Shown one piece after another: positions 5,732-7,745 of a stretch of 7,745 bases of DNA (positions within the stretch are counted from its first letter, which is position 1; each line of letters begins with the position of its first letter). The notes below the pieces were generated by a model. The model saw only the letters and a program-made list of their open reading frames with translations, ran no database searches and was not told the origin of the DNA. This DNA is from an uncultured Clostridia bacterium. GTDB taxonomy: Bacteria > Bacillota > Clostridia > Oscillospirales > Oscillospiraceae. The position numbers were made by a program, and so were the translations under genes. Location: assembly GCA_946011705.1 (NCBI GenBank), contig CAMGCA010000084.1, positions 1 through 7,745 of the forward strand, read 5' to 3'.

Positions 5732-7146
5732 CGGCTTACCGCCTCCTTCCGAACGTAGGGAATCCGGGCAGTCACCGTGGTGCCCTGCCCTTCCTCACTA
5801 TCAAGGCGCAGGCCGTATTCCGGCCCGAATTGCAGCCGCAGCCGCTGATTCACCGCGGACAGGCCGAAGCCCACCCGCTCCTGCCGCTCCATGGCGTCAC
5901 GCAGCTGGGCAAGCCGCTGGGGCGTTATCCCCACACCGTTGTCCTCCACCCGCAGCAGCACGCAGCCGTCCGCCAGGGTTGCCGTAATCCGGATAGTGCC
6001 CTTTGCCCGCTTGAGCTTGATGCCGTGATACAGCGCGTTTTCAACCAACGGCTGCAAGGTCAGCTTGGGGAGCATGGCGTCGTGAAGCCCCGGGTCAATG
6101 TCAAGGATGTATTCCATAATGTCCTGATACCGGGCGTGCTGGATTTGCAGGTAGCTGCGCACATGGCGCTCCTCCTCCGCCAGGGTGATCACGTCCTCGC
6201 CCCTACTCAGGGAGTGGCGGAAGAAGCTGGACAGATTGGCCACCATCTCCACCGCCTCCTGCTGCTTGTCCGCCTCGATGAGCCAGATGATGGTATCCAT
6301 GGTATTGTAGAGAAAGTGGGGGTTGATCTGGGCCTGCAGCAGGGCCAGCTCCGTCCGGCGCAGACTCTCCTGCCGCCGCCGGATCTCCCCCATCTGGTCA
6401 TCCAGCCTGCCGATCATCTGCTCCATGCCTTCACTCAGGGTCCGTATCTCCCGAATTTCCGAGGGCACCGGCTCCTGAACCGTCAAATCGCCGGCATCCA
6501 CCCTCTCTGCCCGGCGGCACAGCTCCTCCAGCGGCGCCGTGATGGAGCGGCTCAGCCGGATGCTGTAGCGCAGCAGGAACACGATGGCCAGAGCAGCCGC
6601 CAGAATGATCAGGGTAATCTCCACACCGGCCTGCCGGGTAACCACCTGCTGCACCGCGTTCAGCTCCGCCGCCTCGTAGTAGAGGTAGGTGTACATATAC
6701 TCCTCCACCAGGGAGGTCAGCACATAGACGTTGTTTTCCAGCTGGGTCAGCCGCTGGTCATAGTCCGAGGTTTCCTCGATCTGGTAGATTTTCCCCTCCA
6801 GATTCTCGCACAGGTCCAGCACACTGGTGATGGCCTGGCGGCTGTTTTTCTGGAAGGTGGTATCGATCAGGGATTTTGCCAATGTCTGGGCCGCCCGGAC
6901 CTCCTCAATGGGCAGTCCCTGGGAATACTGGCTCTCGATGACGTAATAGTACATCCTCAGGTCGATGGTATCCTTGAACTCCCGGTTGAATTCCGAGGCG
7001 GTGGTGACGTTGTGCAATAGTCTTGCGTAGTGGCTGCTGTAAGACCCCAGCATCAGCAGCACCGACACCAGCAGCACCGCCAGCACGATGCTGATTGCCG
7101 CCACCAGATGCCGCAGCCGACCCTTGATGGAATGGACCTTTTTCAT
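5728..7146 (-). CDS. Sensor histidine kinase, YesM/LytS type
   Basis: Membrane kinase of 472 residues. A transmembrane helix at about 13-35 and another at about 174-193 enclose an extracellular region (about 36-173) that looks mostly helical and Tyr-rich, with no Cache-type motif that I recognise. A HAMP-like segment follows (about 193-245), then a short coiled linker and the His_kinase domain with QINPHFLYN (273-281; predicted phosphorylated His277). The ATPase domain has the N box PLVENALYHGI (366-376), G1 box EDNGVGI (401-407) and G2-like region VGFGLSAVNQRL (425-436). This is the HPK7/YesM architecture, which pairs with AraC-type response regulators. The ATG at 7146 overlaps the regulator stop by 4 bp, and the gene's own stop overlaps the sensor lipoprotein start by 4 bp. 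I infer that the extracellular helical region contacts that lipoprotein and reads out sugar binding. The ligand is not visible from the kinase itself. Confidence 0.92.
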   Translation of the reverse strand: MKKVHSIKGRLRHLVAAISIVLAVLLVSVLLMLGSYSSHYARLLHNVTTASEFNREFKDTIDLRMYYYVIESQYSQGLPIEEVRAAQTLAKSLIDTTFQKNSRQAITSVLDLCENLEGKIYQIEETSDYDQRLTQLENNVYVLTSLVEEYMYTYLYYEAAELNAVQQVVTRQAGVEITLIILAAALAIVFLLRYSIRLSRSITAPLEELCRRAERVDAGDLTVQEPVPSEIREIRTLSEGMEQMIGRLDDQMGEIRRRQESLRRTELALLQAQINPHFLYNTMDTIIWLIEADKQQEAVEMVANLSSFFRHSLSRGEDVITLAEEERHVRSYLQIQHARYQDIMEYILDIDPGLHDAMLPKLTLQPLVENALYHGIKLKRAKGTIRITATLADGCVLLRVEDNGVGITPQRLAQLRDAMERQERVGFGLSAVNQRLRLQFGPEYGLRLDSEEGQGTTVTARIPYVRKEAVSR

Positions 7147-7745
7147 TTCTTTCCCTTTCCGCCGCGGTAATCTCTGGGGGTGCAGCCCTGGGTCTTCTTG
7201 AACAGGAAGCTGAAATAGTGGGAATCCTTATAGCCCACCGCCGCGGCGATCTCCCCGGAACGCAGGTCGGAATGCCGCAAAAGCTCTCTGGCCTTCTCCA
7301 TCCGTCTGGCGGTAAGGTATTCCACAAAGGTGGTGCCCATCTCCTGGCTGAACACAGCGGACAGATAGTTAGGACTCAGGTCCACCTCCTTGGCAACCCG
7401 GTTCAGGGAGATGTCCTCACACCGGTAGTGCTCGTCGATGTAGCGCACCGCCTGCTTCAGCTGACCGCTGTACTGGCTGCCCGTCACCCGGTCACGGAGT
7501 TTGATGGCCTGCAACAGGATATCGGATAAGTACCGTTTCAGATCTTCAACGCTGATCTGCTGGCCCACCATGCCCAGGCAGCCCAGGCCGGACAGGTATT
7601 CCCTCTGCTCCACCCCAAGGTCCTCCACAAATTGGGTGGCGGTGAATCGGGCGCTGAGCATCAGGTACTGGCAGAAAGGCCCCGACAACAGCCCCACCAC
7701 CACGAAAACAAACAACACCTCCACCAAACTCCCAAAAACCACCAC
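7143..7745 (-). CDS. AraC-type response regulator, YesN-like, C-terminal part
   Basis: Only the last 200 or so residues are in the window; the frame stays open to the right edge, so the start and the receiver domain with its phospho-accepting Asp are outside. Counting from the edge, a linker region resembling those of YesN regulators runs from about 20 to 85. It is followed by a two-helix-turn-helix AraC domain at about 95-193, with ISLNRVAKEVDLSPNYLSAVF (112-132) and IAAAVGYKDSHYFSFLFKK (166-184) plus the family ending TPRDYR (189-194). It is the expected partner of the adjacent kinase (4-bp overlap) and the candidate activator of the transporter promoter. The first 20 or so residues at the edge are unusually hydrophobic (Val/Leu/Phe) and come from a stretch of extreme base bias, so that end may be unreliable. 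The GTG at the very edge is not a believable start. Confidence 0.88.
   Translation of the reverse strand: MVVFGSLVEVLFVFVVVGLLSGPFCQYLMLSARFTATQFVEDLGVEQREYLSGLGCLGMVGQQISVEDLKRYLSDILLQAIKLRDRVTGSQYSGQLKQAVRYIDEHYRCEDISLNRVAKEVDLSPNYLSAVFSQEMGTTFVEYLTARRMEKARELLRHSDLRSGEIAAAVGYKDSHYFSFLFKKTQGCTPRDYRGGKGKK

Noticed and set aside
4829..7020. Long + strand open frames (309 and 396 codons) opposite the sensor lipoprotein and kinase
   Set aside because: The minus-strand genes have clear domains, coupled starts and ribosome sites; these frames have none.
1..7745. CRISPR arrays, tRNA or rRNA genes, toxin-antitoxin or phage-defence genes
   Set aside because: No array-like spaced repeats, no tRNA or rRNA-like sequence and no such protein motifs were seen in reading the window.

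Overview
The window carries one strand-uniform locus (all genes on the minus strand) for sensing and importing a sugar. It looks like a Gram-positive gut Clostridia-type bacterium (Oscillospiraceae-like). The support is GC-rich coding sequence, lipoprotein sugar-binding proteins with Clostridia-style signal peptides, strong AGGAGG-type ribosome sites, and a YesM/YesN-type two-component pair. The taxonomic guess is inference only.

Read in the direction of transcription (right to left), the regulatory operon comes first. It holds the C-terminal part of an AraC-type response regulator (cut by the right window edge), a YesM/LytS-type sensor histidine kinase, and a small sugar-binding lipoprotein of the YtfQ type. 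The three genes overlap by 4 bp at each junction and end at a GC-rich hairpin terminator. The set resembles the known XylFII-LytS-YesN arrangement, in which a dedicated periplasmic-type binding protein presents the sugar to the kinase.

Next is a 341-bp intergenic region, AT-rich in its middle. It holds a near-consensus sigma-70/sigma-A promoter, a pair of imperfect direct repeats about 32 bp apart, an adjacent palindrome sharing the same half-site, and a small inverted repeat at the predicted transcript start. It drives the transporter operon: a second YtfQ-like binding lipoprotein, an intercistronic hairpin, a double-domain ABC ATPase (YtfR-like), a permease (YtfT-like) and a second permease (YjfF-like). 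In E. coli the ytfQRT-yjfF system imports galactofuranose; relatives elsewhere take other furanose or pentose/hexose sugars, so the substrate here is not settled.

The inferred circuit is: sugar binds the sensor lipoprotein, the kinase signals, the AraC-type regulator binds the repeats, and the transporter operon is switched on. The two binding proteins share most of their recognisable motifs, which suggests they see the same or a similar ligand.

Two edges are odd. At the left edge the second permease stops after 196 codons (family about 330), exactly where base composition drops from about 58% to 30% G+C, as if a foreign element or a false join begins there. At the right edge the last 65 bases are almost only A and C on the + strand and translate to an unexpected hydrophobic stretch in the regulator.
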